A DNA stretch of 64,000 bases from JAJFFW01 sp965263375 (GCA_965263375.1 OZ253669.1:1116001-1180000), one strand, 5' to 3'; positions 8,025-17,343 are shown, counted from the first letter of the stretch. The notes: a model not told the origin generated them from the letters alone. A program made the numbers and translations.

Positions 8025-10259
8025 ATGCGCATTGGATCACTACTAACCCTATTGTTTTCAACGTTGATTGCAGCGGTTCCGCTTAGCGCCGCTGAAACAG
8101 AAGACGCCATTTTGGTGCTTGATGGGTCGGGCTCCATGTGGGGGCAAATAGACGAAGAGGCGAAGATCACCATCGCTAAGCGGGTTTTAAATGATTTGCT
8201 TGATGAGTTGCCGGCTGACCGCAAGATAGGCCTGATGGCATATGGTCATAACCGCAAAGGTGATTGCTCAGACATTGAAGAGCTGGCGGCTATTGGCGCA
8301 GAGCGATCCACCATAAAGAGCGCTGTAAACGGGATTAGCCCAAAAGGTAAAACGCCGATGACGGCGGCTGTTAAGATGGCCGCTGAAAAATTAAAGTATA
8401 CTGAGAACAAAGCGACTGTGGTTTTGGTCAGCGATGGTATCGAAACATGTGAAGCGGATCCTTGCGGTGTCGCTTCTGCTCTAGAGCAAGCTGGCGTCGA
8501 TTTCACAGCGCATGTGATTGGGTTTGACGTAACAGAAGAAAATGAGCAGGCGCAATTGCGTTGTATCGCAGAGAATACCGGCGGCCAGTTTATTTCGGCG
8601 AAAAATGCGGAGAGCTTAGCGGCGGCGTTGCAAACAACTGTGGTTGAGGCGCCTGTTGCTACTGAAGCGAACCTTTTCCTGCGCGCAACTGAACTAAAAG
8701 GCGGTGTGCTGATCGAAGGGGGACTGGATTGGACGGTAACGCCTTCTGCGGGCGAGGGCGATGCCGTCATAAGCGAAACTGGCGCGGGCAGTCTTGAAGC
8801 AACTGTGCCTGCCGGCACTTATGACGTATCGGTTGTTCGGCCCTCTGACGGTTTGAAGGGCGCGGCTAAAATGGTTGAGATAAAGCCTAATGCTTCTAAA
8901 ACCGTCACGATCGCGCTTGAATTTCCAGTAGAAGCGACGCTGAGCGTCCAGCCAGAAAACCAAGGCGTTGCCGGAACGGATATCGCGGTGGCGTTCACAG
9001 GACCGGAGCGTAAAGGCGATTACTTAGCGATCTCTAAAAAAGGGGCGAGTGCCGGGGCGTATCGATCTTATAAATATGTAAGCCAGGGCAATCCGGCAAA
9101 AATGCGTTTACCCGTCGAGGTAGGCGATTATGAGGTTCGATATATGCTCGGGCGTCCAATTCGGGTTTTGGCGGCTGTTGAGTATAAAGTGACGCCAGCA
9201 TCCGCGACGTTATCTGCGCCAGATACTGCTGTTGCTGGGGAAAACATTCAAGTTGAGTTTACGGGGCCTCCTGCTGGATCAGGCGATTATATTACGATTA
9301 CAGAGCCGGACGCGGCCGATAACGCATATAAGAGCTATCATTATACGAAAAGCGGCAGCCCTGGTAAGCTGCGCATGCCGTTAGAACCCGGCGACTATGA
9401 GATTCGGTTTATTCAAAGTAACAAAAAGGTCCTTGCGCGAAGGCCAATTACGATTACGGCGGCGCTTGCGACGGTATCCGCGCCAGAAAATGCAGTTATA
9501 GGCGAAACTGTAAAAGTCGACTTTACGGGGCCTGCAAACTCTGGGGACTATATCACTGTCACCGCTCCAGAGGCCTCTGCGAAATCCTATACTGACTATG
9601 CGTACTCTCGAAGCGGCAGTCCTGCGCAGATCCGCATGCCTTTTGAGCCTGGTGAATATGAAATCAGGTTTATTCAGTCAAACTCTAAGGTAATTGCGAA
9701 GCAAACGATTACGGTCGAGGATGTAGACTCTAAGCTTGTTGCAAAATCGAGCGCGATTGCAGGCGAGACAGTTTCGGTTGAATTTACGGGCCCGCCCGCG
9801 GGTTCAGGAGATTTTATTACGGTGACGTCGCCGGAAGCATCTGAGAAAAGCTATGGTGCTTATCATTACACAAAAAATGGTAGTCCTGCAAAAGTCCGCA
9901 TGCCCCTTGATGCTGGGAAGTATGAGCTGCGTTATGTTCTGGGAAATAAAAAGGTTATCGCGCGCAAGCCGATATCTGTGTCAGCGGCCACAGCGACATT
10001 AGATGCTGTAAGTAAGGCGCAAGCTGGCTCCACCATTCAGGTTACGTTTACAGGACCAACAGCAGGCTCAGGCGATTTCATTACAATCACTCGTCCTGAT
10101 GCCGCTGAAAATAGATATGGCGATTATCACTATGTCCAAAATGGAAGCCCTGGCGAACTTAACATGCCGAAAGATGCTGGTGAATATGAAATACGCTATG
10201 TTATTGGGAATAAGAAAGTTATCGCTCGCCGGGCTATAGCAATAACCCCCGCGCCATAG
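8025..10259 (+). CDS. Secreted VWA-domain protein with five C-terminal ~88-residue repeats
   Basis: A 744-residue exported protein. Residues 1-23 form a Sec signal peptide ending in LSAA. A von Willebrand A domain follows (about 27-210) with an intact metal-ion-dependent adhesion site: DGSGSMW at Asp33, a TPMT threonine and VLVSDGIE. Family members bind protein partners through a divalent cation. After a linking beta domain (about 215-300) come five tandem repeats starting at residues 304, 394, 482, 569 and 657. Each contains an FTGP motif, GD(Y/F)ITIT, a Y..Y.Y....GSP line, RMP and GxYEIR(Y/F). The repeats look like beta-sandwich modules. The gene is monocistronic, between an intergenic scar and a terminator, with GGGAGGGG ahead of the ATG. 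Role unknown; a periplasmic or surface scaffold or adhesin is plausible. Confidence 0.88.
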   Translation: MRIGSLLTLLFSTLIAAVPLSAAETEDAILVLDGSGSMWGQIDEEAKITIAKRVLNDLLDELPADRKIGLMAYGHNRKGDCSDIEELAAIGAERSTIKSAVNGISPKGKTPMTAAVKMAAEKLKYTENKATVVLVSDGIETCEADPCGVASALEQAGVDFTAHVIGFDVTEENEQAQLRCIAENTGGQFISAKNAESLAAALQTTVVEAPVATEANLFLRATELKGGVLIEGGLDWTVTPSAGEGDAVISETGAGSLEATVPAGTYDVSVVRPSDGLKGAAKMVEIKPNASKTVTIALEFPVEATLSVQPENQGVAGTDIAVAFTGPERKGDYLAISKKGASAGAYRSYKYVSQGNPAKMRLPVEVGDYEVRYMLGRPIRVLAAVEYKVTPASATLSAPDTAVAGENIQVEFTGPPAGSGDYITITEPDAADNAYKSYHYTKSGSPGKLRMPLEPGDYEIRFIQSNKKVLARRPITITAALATVSAPENAVIGETVKVDFTGPANSGDYITVTAPEASAKSYTDYAYSRSGSPAQIRMPFEPGEYEIRFIQSNSKVIAKQTITVEDVDSKLVAKSSAIAGETVSVEFTGPPAGSGDFITVTSPEASEKSYGAYHYTKNGSPAKVRMPLDAGKYELRYVLGNKKVIARKPISVSAATATLDAVSKAQAGSTIQVTFTGPTAGSGDFITITRPDAAENRYGDYHYVQNGSPGELNMPKDAGEYEIRYVIGNKKVIARRAIAITPAP
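8934..10256 (+). repeat. Five tandem protein-coding repeats of about 264 bp
   Basis: Within the VWA gene, units begin at 8934, 9204, 9468, 9729 and 9993 and run to the end of the gene. They encode units of 90, 88, 87, 88 and 88 residues. Units 2, 4 and 5 are closest (shared PAGSGD or TAGSGD and NKKV(I/L)AR); unit 1 is the most diverged and lacks the PAGSGD insert. Similarity is clear in protein but only moderate in DNA, so the duplications are old rather than recent recombination products. Confidence 0.85.
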
Positions 10260-10288
10260 CTTTGTTCGCGCCTGATGGTTGTTTTTGA

Positions 10289-10324
10289 AAATGGGCGTAT
10301 CGCAAGATGCGCCCATTTCATTTT
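10289..10324 (+). terminator. Hairpin terminator after the VWA gene
   Basis: A 13-bp stem with one G-U pair (10289-10301 with 10306-10318) is closed by a GCAA tetraloop and followed by CATTTTC. It lies 29 bases after the stop codon, between convergent genes. The T-run is short, so efficiency is uncertain. Confidence 0.65.
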
Positions 10325-10378
10325 CTGATTTTAATTTTTATACAGATCGCCTTACGAAGAGCGAATAAGGGGCCCGTT

Positions 10379-11236
10379 TTAAAGGCATGGAGCGAGATTA
10401 TTAGCCACAGGCAATTGCACAGCAATATCAGCGCAGGCCAATTTAAACTGGATTTTAGAGCCTTTGATTGCGCGGCTTAAGTCGGCTCCATCAAGGCGGG
10501 CGCCAGAAAAATCAGCCCCTTCGATTAGGGTTCCATCAAATCGAGCGCCTGACAAATTTGCATTTGTGAAGCGCACGCCTGTTAGGTCGGCGCCTGAAAA
10601 ATCCACATTTTTAAGGTTGGCGCCAACAAATACAGCGCCGGTCGCATAGCTGTCCTGAAGGGTGGCGCCTTCTATGTTGGATCCTGAAAAAGAGCTAAAG
10701 GAAAGGTCGGCGCTATTAAAATTTACGTCCTGAAAATTGCCAGCGCGCGCTGTGGTTTGCCTTAGATTGGCGTTGGCGAAACTAGCATGCTGGAAGTCCG
10801 TTGCTGTTAATATTGTTCGCCCCATCTGTGCATTGTTAAATTGTGTATGGCGCCCGCTTGCTCCTTCGAATGTAGCCTCGTTTAAAAGCGTTGAAACAAA
10901 CAAGGCCTGTTTCAGTTGCGCGCCAGCGAAATTTTCACCCTGAAAATCCTGGTTAGAAAAATCAATGCCAGTAAAGTCTTGAGAGGCCAGCCCCTCAGTA
11001 TCAGGAAGATTTTGATCGCTTTGGAGGGAGCGCAATGTTTTTTGTAAACTGTGGAGCGTATCTTTCAGTTCATTTGCCGCCTGTTCAGTGGATGGGCCGC
11101 TGGAGATTACATCTCGCATCGAAAAAGATGTGCTGGTGAAAATTTTATTATGCCAAGTAGGCCCGCCTATGATTTGTGCGGCGAGGGCAAATATCATACC
11201 TATAAAGAATATAATTAAAAGAAAAATTCTAAACAC
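10379..11236 (-). CDS. Membrane-anchored pentapeptide-repeat protein
   Basis: A 285-residue protein with an N-terminal hydrophobic helix (about 4-22) that anchors it to the inner membrane or serves as an uncleaved signal. A short polar, probably coiled segment (about 50-80) leads into some thirty pentapeptide units of the A(D/N)LXX type (for example ADLTGV, ANLSGA, ADFSGA) to about residue 262. Such repeats build a right-handed quadrilateral beta helix. Two cysteines near the C-terminus (LACAD and APCL) could cap it by a disulphide. The start is GTG, chosen because AGGAG lies 6 bases upstream. The role is unknown; DNA-gyrase mimicry of the Qnr type is not supported because the protein is membrane-anchored. 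Confidence 0.85.
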   Translation of the reverse strand: MFRIFLLIIFFIGMIFALAAQIIGGPTWHNKIFTSTSFSMRDVISSGPSTEQAANELKDTLHSLQKTLRSLQSDQNLPDTEGLASQDFTGIDFSNQDFQGENFAGAQLKQALFVSTLLNEATFEGASGRHTQFNNAQMGRTILTATDFQHASFANANLRQTTARAGNFQDVNFNSADLSFSSFSGSNIEGATLQDSYATGAVFVGANLKNVDFSGADLTGVRFTNANLSGARFDGTLIEGADFSGARLDGADLSRAIKGSKIQFKLACADIAVQLPVANNLAPCL

Positions 11237-11419
11237 GGCATGCTCCTAACGCCGCTTACAAAATAGTCTGGTGACGAATTTTGGCCGTGAAACTTGAAGC
11301 TTTACTTAAGAGATAATTAAGATTTAAATTTACTTGCGCGTATAAACCGCGAAAACATTGGGGCTACGTGATCTTCCAGGTTAATTGCCTGTAATGTTGT
11401 TTAATGTGCGCGAGGATGT

Positions 11420-14400
11420 TTAAGAGCATCCCGTCGAGGCGCCGCAGCTTTCGCACCTTAGGCATGTGCCGTTGCGAACAAGCGTAAATTGTCCGCATTC
11501 ACTACATGCGTCGCCCTCATAACCTTTTATGCGGGCCTGGTGTTCTGGTCCCGTCGGATCAGCAAGAGAGCCAGGGCGCGGTGATTGCTGATTGACCGCT
11601 TTTGCAAGCTTTGCAATTTGCGCTTCGATTTCTGGCGCTTTAGGGCCTTCATCGCTTGGTAATGCAGAAGAGGGGTCTTCACGATAATCCTGGTCGTCCA
11701 TGTTTGCGGGCTCGCTAGGTATATCCTCAACTTCTTCTGGCGGGAGTTGATCGTTGGATGCATCACGCAAGCGGTCGAAATCCCCGCCGCGCAGAACAAC
11801 CAGATTATCGGTCACCGTTGAGCGACTGAAGCCCTTAGAGATCAGCTTTGTGGCGTCTTCCTGGGTTTTTTCAAAATGGACGCCTTGGCCGATGGCGTCT
11901 ACCGCCGTTTCATCCGGGTTAAGATGAGCAAGATCGGTACGTCCAAGATAGGAGATTGCAAGTTCACGGAACAGATAATCTAAGATGGAAGTGGCGTTTT
12001 TGATCTGGTCGTTGCCTTGGACGGGACCGGCTGGCTCAAAGCGTGTAAAGACATAGGCGTCGACAAATTCTTCAAGCGGAACGCCATATTGCAATCCCAG
12101 AGAAATGGCGATGGCGAAGTTATTCATTAGGCTTCTAAATGCTGCGCCTTCTTTATGCATATCGACGAAAATTTCGCCTAACTCACCATCATCGAATTCA
12201 CCAGTGTGAAGATAGACTTTGTGGCCGCCGACAATAGCTTTTTGAATATACCCTTTTCGGCGGTCTGGCAGGCGGCGGCGGCCTGGCGTACGCTCAATAA
12301 TCCGCTCAACAATTCGTTCCGCTACGATTTGCGATTTTCTGGCGGCGGGCGCTTCATCGAGGAGTTCACGCAAGGGGGTTTCCTCTTGCGCATCACCATC
12401 CTGCTCATCATGCCCTTCTTCTAACAGCATGGCTGTCAAAGGTTGTGAGAGTTTGGAGCCGTCGCGGTAGAGCGCGATAGATTTTAAGCCAAGCCGCCAA
12501 GCCTGCATATAAGCGCCAGCGCATTGGGCGATTGAAGCTGATTGGGGCATATTCACGGTCTTGGAAATGCCGCCAGAGATAAAGGGTTGCACTGCCGCCA
12601 TCATGGTGAGGTGGGAGTTTACTGACAGCGCGCGCTGACCAATTAATCCACAAGGGGAGGCGCAGTCAAAAACCGGTAAATGGTCAATATGCAGGTGCGG
12701 TGCGCCTTCAAGGGTCATCGCCCCACAACAATAAAGGTTTGATGCGTGAATTTCTTCGTCGCTAAAGCCAAGGTCACGTAATAATCCGTAACCGGTTTGC
12801 TTCATTTGTTCGTCATCTAGTTTCAGGATATTACGGCAAAAATCTTCGCCCAAGATTGATGGGGTAAAGGCGTAGGTGATGTTAAATGCAGTCTTCAAGC
12901 GCTCTTCTAAGGCCTTTATATGGCGCGCCTCAAACCCTTCGTCATAAAGCGCATCAAGGCTGACGCCTGGGGCGCCTTCTAATGTGCCGCGTCCAACAGC
13001 GTAATCAGTGATGTCTTCAATCTGATCTGAGCTATAGCCAAGCGCTTCAAGGGCAATCGGCACAGCGCGGTTGATGATTTTAAATTGTCCGCCGCCAGCG
13101 AGTTTTTTAAATTTTACGAGGGCGAAATCCGGCTCAATACCTGTTGTGTCACAGTCCATTACCAGGCCGATTGTCCCCGTTGGGGCGATCGCCGAAATTT
13201 GTGCGTTTCGAAAACCGTTTAGCTTACCCAGTTCATAGGTTTCATCCCATATCTTTTGGGCTCGATCATTAAGATCCGCCCAAGGACAATCAGAGGGTCT
13301 AAATTTTGTGGGTTCTATGGCGAGCCCTTCATATGCCCCTAGGGTGTCATTCGCTCCTTGTGCTGCACGTTGGTGGTTGCGCAATACACGCAGCATTGCT
13401 TTGCGGTTCTTTTTGAACTGGGGAAACGCGCCGACTGAACCGGCCAATTCAGCTGATGCGCGATAGGCAGCGCCAGACATTAAAGATGAAACGGCGGCCG
13501 CAATGGCGCGCCCTTCTTCGCTGTCATAGCTGTATCCCGCGCTCATGATTAAGCCGCCGAGATTAGCAAAGCCAAGCCCAAGTGTTCTAAAGTCATAAGA
13601 GCGTTGAGCAATAGCCGGGGAGGGGTATTGCGCCATAGCGACGGAGATTTCCAGCGTCAACGTCCAAAGGCGACAAGCATGTTCAAAACCTTCAACGTCA
13701 AATCCTTCATCGATTTTAAACTTTGCAAGATTAATCGACGCAAGATTGCATGCCGTGTCGTCAAGGAACATATATTCTGAGCACGGATTAGATGCGCGAA
13801 TATCGCCGTCTTCAGGGCATGTGTGCCATGAATTGATCGTGTCGTGGAACTGGAGACCTGGGTCCGCGCAAGCCCACGCGGTTTCGCTAATCGTATCCCA
13901 TAGCTCCCGCGCTTTTACGGTTTTTACCGTCTCGCCGCTAACGCGCCCCTTCAGGCTCCAATCTTGTTTGTTTAAGACCGCTTTTAAAAAGTCGTCAGTC
14001 ACTCGGATGGAGTTGTTGGCGTTTTGGCCGGAAATAGTGCGATAGCCCTCACTGTCCCAATCAAGGTCGAAGGTTTCAACCTCGATTGTTTTAAAGCCTT
14101 GCTGCGCAAAATCGATGACCCGGCGCATCACGCCATCGGGAATGTGCGCGCGGCGCGCCTCTTTCATCGCGGCTTTTAGGGTATTGTTTTTCTTCGGGTT
14201 TAAACGATCTTCGTCTTCTTGCGTCCAACAGGCGTCTAAAATTTTTGGTAAGTGAACGGCAAGTGTTTTTGAACCAGTGGCAAGCGCAGCGACTTTGTCT
14301 TCTTCACGGGCCTTCCAAGTAATAAATTCTTCGATATCCGGGTGGTCCACATCAACCACCACCATTTTAGCGGCCCGCCTTGTTACGCCGCCAGACTTTA

Positions 14401-15202
14401 CGGCGCCAGCGGCTGCGTCGCCAACATGTAAAAAGCTGATCAGGCCAGAGCTTTTGCCGCCGCCGGAAAGCGGCTCGTCTTTACCGCGAATGGTGGAAAA
14501 GTTTGTGCCTGCGCCGGATCCGTACTTAAAAAGCAAAGCTTCCCGGCGCCATAAATCCATGATGCCGCCTTCACCGACCAGGGTGTCGTTTACAGACTGA
14601 ATAAAGCAGGCATGAGGTTGAGGACGCTCATAAGCGCTATCGGACTCAGCAAGGGAACCGGTTGCATCATCAACATAAAAATGGCCGTGATTATCACCTT
14701 CCAGCCCGTACGCCCAATGCAGACCTGTGTTAAACCACTGCGGACTGTTTGGCGCCGCCAGTTGGGCCGCGAGCATATATTGCATTTCGTCGACATACGC
14801 GGCGGCAGAGGCTTCATCTTCAAAATATCCGCCTTTCCAGCCCCAATACCCCCAAGCCCCTGCAAGGCGGTGGAACACCTGTTTAGCGCTTGTTTCGGCC
14901 CCATAGCGTTTGTCTGCAGGCATTTTCGCGAGAGCTGCAACATCTGGCATTGAGCGTTGAAGAAATGAAGGAACGCCTTTTTCTGCGACTTTTTTCATAG
15001 CCGCCGGAACACCGGCTTTGCGCAGATATTTTTGCGCAAGGATATCAATTGCGGTTTGACTCCAATGGCGCGGCGCTTCGAGATTTTCCATCTCAAAAAG
15101 CACTTCACCGGAAAAGCTTCTGATTTCACTGTCCGCCCATTTAAAGCGGATCGTTTCAAACGGCGCCCCTGGTGTGCGGGTGTAACGGCGTTCAATGCGC
15201 AT
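11420..15202 (-). CDS. nrdJ: Adenosylcobalamin-dependent (class II) ribonucleotide reductase
   Basis: Reduces ribonucleotides to deoxyribonucleotides with a radical generated from coenzyme B12, independent of oxygen. The 1260-residue length fits the long alphaproteobacterial NrdJ. Visible are the first redox cysteine (HACFIQS), the substrate loop with NPCSEYMFLDDTACNLAS carrying the radical-loop Cys and Glu and the second redox Cys, the PTGTIG turn, and a C-terminal zinc-finger-like tail with CSEC...CLRCESCG...C that re-reduces the active site. The middle of the C-terminal extension (TSCPD-type domain) carries the ISLGLQYG and YVFTRFEP motifs of this subfamily. The gene is single, divergent from the NDUFA12 gene across 341 bp. 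No cobalamin riboswitch or NrdR box was recognised upstream. It implies that the cell makes or imports B12. Confidence 0.97.
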   Translation of the reverse strand: MRIERRYTRTPGAPFETIRFKWADSEIRSFSGEVLFEMENLEAPRHWSQTAIDILAQKYLRKAGVPAAMKKVAEKGVPSFLQRSMPDVAALAKMPADKRYGAETSAKQVFHRLAGAWGYWGWKGGYFEDEASAAAYVDEMQYMLAAQLAAPNSPQWFNTGLHWAYGLEGDNHGHFYVDDATGSLAESDSAYERPQPHACFIQSVNDTLVGEGGIMDLWRREALLFKYGSGAGTNFSTIRGKDEPLSGGGKSSGLISFLHVGDAAAGAVKSGGVTRRAAKMVVVDVDHPDIEEFITWKAREEDKVAALATGSKTLAVHLPKILDACWTQEDEDRLNPKKNNTLKAAMKEARRAHIPDGVMRRVIDFAQQGFKTIEVETFDLDWDSEGYRTISGQNANNSIRVTDDFLKAVLNKQDWSLKGRVSGETVKTVKARELWDTISETAWACADPGLQFHDTINSWHTCPEDGDIRASNPCSEYMFLDDTACNLASINLAKFKIDEGFDVEGFEHACRLWTLTLEISVAMAQYPSPAIAQRSYDFRTLGLGFANLGGLIMSAGYSYDSEEGRAIAAAVSSLMSGAAYRASAELAGSVGAFPQFKKNRKAMLRVLRNHQRAAQGANDTLGAYEGLAIEPTKFRPSDCPWADLNDRAQKIWDETYELGKLNGFRNAQISAIAPTGTIGLVMDCDTTGIEPDFALVKFKKLAGGGQFKIINRAVPIALEALGYSSDQIEDITDYAVGRGTLEGAPGVSLDALYDEGFEARHIKALEERLKTAFNITYAFTPSILGEDFCRNILKLDDEQMKQTGYGLLRDLGFSDEEIHASNLYCCGAMTLEGAPHLHIDHLPVFDCASPCGLIGQRALSVNSHLTMMAAVQPFISGGISKTVNMPQSASIAQCAGAYMQAWRLGLKSIALYRDGSKLSQPLTAMLLEEGHDEQDGDAQEETPLRELLDEAPAARKSQIVAERIVERIIERTPGRRRLPDRRKGYIQKAIVGGHKVYLHTGEFDDGELGEIFVDMHKEGAAFRSLMNNFAIAISLGLQYGVPLEEFVDAYVFTRFEPAGPVQGNDQIKNATSILDYLFRELAISYLGRTDLAHLNPDETAVDAIGQGVHFEKTQEDATKLISKGFSRSTVTDNLVVLRGGDFDRLRDASNDQLPPEEVEDIPSEPANMDDQDYREDPSSALPSDEGPKAPEIEAQIAKLAKAVNQQSPRPGSLADPTGPEHQARIKGYEGDACSECGQFTLVRNGTCLRCESCGASTGCS

Positions 15203-15543
15203 GGATCTAATCCCTAAGCTTTGCCTTATAAGTTTAAGACCGAATCACCTGCTTCTCAATATTCGCTGTTTAGTACAAGGCTGTGTGGTGCAATAGGGGC
15301 AAAAGAGCGGAATTTTCCGAAATTTTTGAACGCGCGGTAAATCATTAAGACGGTGTAAGCTTATGATTTGGTGGGTTTTCTGGCCGAGAACTGCTTACGC
15401 TTTGTTTGGAAACACTTTAGGGTGCGGCGATTAACGCGCTTTAAGCGAAAACATCCTATGGACTGCTAACAAGCGCGGCGCCATAGTCCCGTCAAAAGCG
15501 TGTGTTAATGGAATTAAAACACCGCGAGGAGTAGGATTTTAAG
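15203..15543. promoter_or_regulatory. Divergent intergenic region between nrdJ and NDUFA12 gene
   Basis: A 341-bp region that must hold promoters in both directions. No B12-box (GCCACTG) or NrdR-like palindrome was seen. Its plus-strand end has GAGGAG, 12 bases before the NDUFA12 ATG. Nothing else recognisable. Confidence 0.45.
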
Positions 15544-15945
15544 ATGCTAGAGCGGATCTTCACTTGGTGGAACGGCGCAACGATGGGCGCAGCATTTACG
15601 CTTTTTCGGCGAAGCGCGCAGCAGGTCGGCGTTGATGAACAGGGTAATCGATATTTTGAGGAAAAGTCGCCTCAATCTTCTGATGGGCGCAAACGCCGTT
15701 GGGTGATTTATCATGGTGTTGCTGAGGCTTCGCGCGTGCCGCCTGATTGGCATGGATGGCTGCATCACACCTTTGATTTGCCGCCGACTGAGGCGCCGTT
15801 AAAGCGTCAGGCGTTTGAGCAAGACCATGTGCCGAATATGACCGGTACGCCGCTCGCTTATCATCCTAAAGGGAGCCTTGTGCGCACCGGTGGGCCTGAT
15901 AACCTAGCGAAAGACTACGAGGCTTGGTCGCCTGAGGAAGCGTAA
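15544..15945 (+). CDS. NADH:ubiquinone oxidoreductase accessory subunit, NDUFA12 family
   Basis: A small (133 residues) peripheral subunit of respiratory complex I, homologous to mitochondrial B17.2/NDUFA12 and found almost only in alphaproteobacteria. Diagnostic features are the N-terminal FTWWNGAT, the G.D..GN.Y.E strand (VDEQGNRYFE), RRWVIYHG, the VPPDWHGWLHH motif, and the C-terminal HVPNMTGTP.AY.P.GS stretch. It acts on the matrix/cytosolic side of the enzyme and helps to stabilise it. It heads a cluster with mlaD and DUF2155 genes, an order conserved in many alphaproteobacteria, although the 82-bp gap to mlaD leaves room for a second promoter. Ribosome-binding site GAGGAG. Confidence 0.95.
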   Translation: MLERIFTWWNGATMGAAFTLFRRSAQQVGVDEQGNRYFEEKSPQSSDGRKRRWVIYHGVAEASRVPPDWHGWLHHTFDLPPTEAPLKRQAFEQDHVPNMTGTPLAYHPKGSLVRTGGPDNLAKDYEAWSPEEA

Positions 15946-16027
15946 ACTCGCGCCTAGACTAGCGTATGTCTAGCGTATCTGTTTTGGGGATCTCCTTGCA
16001 TTTAGGAGTAACGACAGGAGCAAAGTG

Positions 16028-16555
16028 GTGAGTAAGGCGGGATTTTTTGAAACAATCGTTGGCGTTGTTGTCGTGGCCGTTGCTGTTGCCTTTCTTGGCT
16101 ATAGCTACACCATAACTGGCGGGGATTTGTCGCGCGGCTCATATTCGTTAAATGCCGCTTTTGGTCGAATTGACGGCATTGCGGTAGGAGCGGATGTTAA
16201 AATTGCTGGTGTGAAAGTCGGCGCCGTTACGGCAAGCGCATTGGATCCCCAAACATATCAAGCGCGGGTGACGTTCTCTCTCGAGGATGGTGTCCTTGTG
16301 CCGGAAGATTCTGTCGCAAAGGTTGCCTCCGATGGTCTTTTGGGCGGCGCTCATATTGCTATCGAACCTGGCGCTTCAGAGGTGACGCTTCTGGCGGGGG
16401 AGACGATTGCGCTCACCCAAGGTTCTGTTGATCTTTTAGGGCTAGCATTTCAGGCGTTTACCGATTCTGCTGCAAGCGAAGGTGGGGAAGACGCCTCTGA
16501 TAATAGTGGCGGCGGAACTGGCGACCTTGGTGATGACCCACTCGGAGATTTTTAA
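16028..16555 (+). CDS. mlaD: MlaD-like MCE-domain protein (outer-membrane lipid asymmetry)
   Basis: The membrane-anchored, phospholipid-binding component of the Mla retrograde lipid-transport ABC system. An N-terminal helix (about 9-28, FETIVGVVVVAVAVAFLG) anchors it in the inner membrane with the MCE domain (about 35-125) in the periplasm; VGADVKIAGVKVGAV is the core MCE strand pair. A Gly/Asp-rich tail ends in DPLGDF. Two tandem GTG codons occur at 16025 and 16028; I take the second because AGGAG then sits 7 bases upstream rather than 4. The MlaE and MlaF genes are not adjacent, as is usual in alphaproteobacteria with this gene order. Its stop codon overlaps the next start. Confidence 0.9.
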   Translation: MSKAGFFETIVGVVVVAVAVAFLGYSYTITGGDLSRGSYSLNAAFGRIDGIAVGADVKIAGVKVGAVTASALDPQTYQARVTFSLEDGVLVPEDSVAKVASDGLLGGAHIAIEPGASEVTLLAGETIALTQGSVDLLGLAFQAFTDSAASEGGEDASDNSGGGTGDLGDDPLGDF

Positions 16556-17343
16556 TGAGCTCAGTTTCTCCCAAGTTTTTACTTTTTAGCGCGGCAGTCG
16601 CTGGCTTTATGCTTTTGGGTGCTGGCGGTTCTGTTGCTCAGATATTAAGTGACGAACTCGAACCAGCACCATCAAGCGGTGATCATTCTGTTGCCGATAT
16701 TGACGATTTGGTCGCCAGCGGCGAACTTGAGGAAGAAGATGAGCTGGATCGCTTGTCACGTTCAGCGGATGATCCGTTCCCTGACTTGCGGGCGAAAGAT
16801 AAGATAAAACCTGTTTCTGTCACCATTCGTGCACTCAATAAAATTACAGCGCGTTATTCTGATATTGAAGCGCCGATCGATATGATCTCAAAATTCGGCA
16901 CCTTAGAAATTGTGCCCCGTTATTGTGATAAACGCCCGCCAGAAGAGTTTCCTGAAACGTCGGCGTTCTTACAGGTTTACGATCTGGGCCTTGAAGAAAT
17001 GGCTGCTAACGCAAAGTCTTGGGGCGAGGAAGCCGCTGACGAGGTTGTGCCGGGCGATGAACCAGCGGCGCTGGCGGTTGTAAAACCGATTGAACAAAAA
17101 CATGCTGATGGAGATGATGAAACTTCTGACGTCGGTTCTATTTTAATGCTTGAGGACCCATTGGGGGATATTTCCGTCGGGGACAAGGTGTTCAGTGGTT
17201 GGATGTTTGCATCAAGTCCGGCGCTTAACCCTTTAGAGCATGCCGTTTATGATGTTTGGGTGATTGATTGTAAGACTGTTTCTACCGACACTGTCACGTC
17301 AAATGATGATGGGCCAGTCACCTCTGGCCCAGCGCTTCGATAG
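16555..17343 (+). CDS. DUF2155 periplasmic protein
   Basis: A 262-residue exported protein with a Sec-type signal (about 1-28, ending SVAQ), an acidic low-complexity linker, and the DUF2155 domain: IRALNKITARYSDIEAPI, FGTLEIVPRYCDKRPPEE, FSGWMFASSPALNPLEH, VYDVWVIDC. Two conserved cysteines (RYC and IDC) probably form a disulphide. The domain is interrupted by an unusual acidic insertion of about 50 residues between AFLQVYD and VFSGWMF. The function of the family is unknown; constant linkage to mlaD and NDUFA12 suggests an envelope role. Its ATG overlaps the mlaD stop (TAATG), so translation is coupled. The last 97 bases overlap the end of aat on the other strand. Confidence 0.88.
   Translation: MSSVSPKFLLFSAAVAGFMLLGAGGSVAQILSDELEPAPSSGDHSVADIDDLVASGELEEEDELDRLSRSADDPFPDLRAKDKIKPVSVTIRALNKITARYSDIEAPIDMISKFGTLEIVPRYCDKRPPEEFPETSAFLQVYDLGLEEMAANAKSWGEEAADEVVPGDEPAALAVVKPIEQKHADGDDETSDVGSILMLEDPLGDISVGDKVFSGWMFASSPALNPLEHAVYDVWVIDCKTVSTDTVTSNDDGPVTSGPALR

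Noticed and set aside
8246..8963. Long antisense open frames opposite the VWA gene
   Set aside because: They mirror the codon pattern of the VWA gene, have no ribosome-binding sites and no family resemblance.
10379..11236. Pentapeptide-repeat protein as a Qnr-like quinolone-resistance factor
   Set aside because: It has an N-terminal membrane helix and a different architecture; the repeat alone does not indicate gyrase protection.
14277..14953. Several open frames of about 110 codons opposite nrdJ
   Set aside because: Shadows of a clear, full-length conserved gene on the other strand.
15203..15543. Possible cobalamin riboswitch ahead of the B12-dependent reductase gene
   Set aside because: No B12-box or the expected conserved loops were found, and class II reductases do not generally need one.
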